Source of the DNA: Pseudomonadota bacterium
Lineage (GTDB): Bacteria > Myxococcota > Myxococcia > Myxococcales > Myxococcaceae
Assembly: GCA_023426545.1 (NCBI GenBank)
Contig: JAFAAN010000074.1
Location: forward strand, 1-41,943
Direction of reading: 5' to 3'
DNA: 41,943 nucleotides
Shown here: positions 41,256-41,943 of the stretch, in pieces
How positions within the stretch are numbered: position 1 is the first letter of the stretch
Layout of the letters: each line of letters opens with the position of its first letter
Program-made: the position numbers and the translations under genes
The notes under the pieces: model-generated
The model's input: the letters and a program-made list of their open reading frames with translations, nothing else
Databases searched by the model: none
Told to the model about the DNA's origin: nothing

Positions 41256-41943
41256 GTGCGCAAGGTGCTGTGGGGACTGTGGGTGCTCGTAGCCTTCTCG
41301 GCCTGCAAGAAAACCGAGGAGGTTCCACGCCCGGCCGCCGGAGCGGTGGGCGAGCAGACCCCAGGAGCCGGCGAGGCCGCCCTGGAGGCGGGCCCCTACA
41401 CGGTGACGAAGGAGAAGCTCGACGCGTACGTGGGCTATCAGCGGCGGATGCTGGACGTATACGGAGCGCTGCTGAAGGGGCTCCAGGGCCTCGGGGCGCT
41501 GGTGGACGCCGGCACGCCGGAGGCCATGGCCGCCGCGCGTGAGGGGCTGAAGGCCGTGGAGGCGAAGGCCAAGGCGGAAGCGGAGGCGCGCCGGGAAGCG
41601 AATCTGAGCGAGGCGGACGTCAACGGCATCGCCGAGGTCGTCACCGCCGTCATCAGCCAGCGGCAGCTGGGCCGCACGCTCCAGTACGAGGAGGAGCTGA
41701 AGAAGCTGGAGGCGCTCCAGGCGAAGCTCCCGCCCGAGCAGCAGCAGGGCATGGAGGCGCAGGTGGCCTCGATGCGGGCCCAGGTGGAGGCGTTCCATAA
41801 GCTGGCCGACGCCCGGCGCGACTACGGCGACGCGAACGTCGACGTGGTGCTGACGCGCGAGGAGGACCTCATCCAGAACTACCAGGAGATGCTCCGCGTC
41901 TTCACCGGCCCGCGCCGGGGAAGGCGGGGCGGGCCGCGCCCCG
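41256..41943 (+). CDS. Putative lipoprotein, helical, Ala/Glu/Lys-rich (3' partial)
   Basis: Frame open from GTG 41256 (GGAGGA at 7 bases) to the right edge, 229 codons. N-terminus LWGLWVLVAFSAC followed by KK suggests a lipoprotein with Cys17, although Phe at -3 is unusual. The rest is almost wholly charged alpha-helix (AREGLKAVEAKAKAEAEARRE, in parts) with heptads, likely a periplasmic coiled coil. I do not recognise the family; myxobacterial genomes carry many such helical lipoproteins. Divergent from sixA. The end is outside the window. Confidence 0.75.
   Translation, partial: MRKVLWGLWVLVAFSACKKTEEVPRPAAGAVGEQTPGAGEAALEAGPYTVTKEKLDAYVGYQRRMLDVYGALLKGLQGLGALVDAGTPEAMAAAREGLKAVEAKAKAEAEARREANLSEADVNGIAEVVTAVISQRQLGRTLQYEEELKKLEALQAKLPPEQQQGMEAQVASMRAQVEAFHKLADARRDYGDANVDVVLTREEDLIQNYQEMLRVFTGPRRGRRGGPRP

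Overview
The window is very GC-rich DNA with the codon bias, the frequent GTG and TTG starts and the end-to-end gene overlaps typical of Myxococcota. It most likely comes from Myxococcus or a close relative such as Corallococcus. The support is a hybrid kinase plus NtrC-type regulator pair that fits the M. xanthus HsfB/HsfA description, several GGDEF proteins, many lipoproteins and a PP2C phosphatase. Only chromosomal housekeeping and regulatory genes are seen. I found no insertion sequence, prophage, CRISPR array, rRNA or tRNA.

Layout. 1-6.5 kb: the 3' part of a GH13 amylase with a starch-binding tail, hemE, then fadI-fadJ (beta-oxidation) behind a good sigma70-type promoter with a perfect inverted repeat beside its -35. 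6.8-12.6 kb: a diguanylate cyclase; a hybrid histidine kinase and sigma54 activator behind a near-perfect sigma54 promoter; NAD kinase; and an ElyC-like membrane protein. 12.7-16.5 kb: a minus-strand 5'-nucleotidase lipoprotein, and divergent from it a secreted GH13 branching-type lipoprotein. 16.5-19.6 kb: a minus-strand run of four overlapping genes, TetR, AmpG/PAT-like transporter, CoaD and a metallo-beta-lactamase-fold enzyme. 19.8-22.4 kb: a Pro/Ala-rich hypothetical protein, an alpha/beta-fold protein closely resembling cofactor-free quinolone 2,4-dioxygenases, a small Cys-rich lipoprotein, and apt.

22.8-30 kb: a SWIM/SNF2 helicase, RecN, a PP2C phosphatase and an M23 peptidase. 30-32 kb (minus): RlmM and a degenerate GGDEF protein. 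32-40.2 kb: secA, then the conserved rpsB-tsf-pyrH-frr translation cluster, with structured leaders in front of rpsB and tsf and a pseudo-receiver/pseudo-GGDEF gene translationally coupled to frr. 40.2-41.9 kb: sixA-cyaY on the minus strand, and the start of a lipoprotein that runs off the right edge.

Items most worth attention: the HOD/QDO-like protein (20468-21298), with the family's catalytic residues and a possible role in degrading alkylquinolone signals; the sigma54 promoter and upstream palindromes of the kinase/regulator pair; the fadIJ operator; two GGDEF proteins without a GGDEF motif, one tied to frr; the hairpin leaders of rpsB and tsf; and the CoaD-transporter operon. All identifications rest on reading the sequence and on remembered family features. 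No database search was run.
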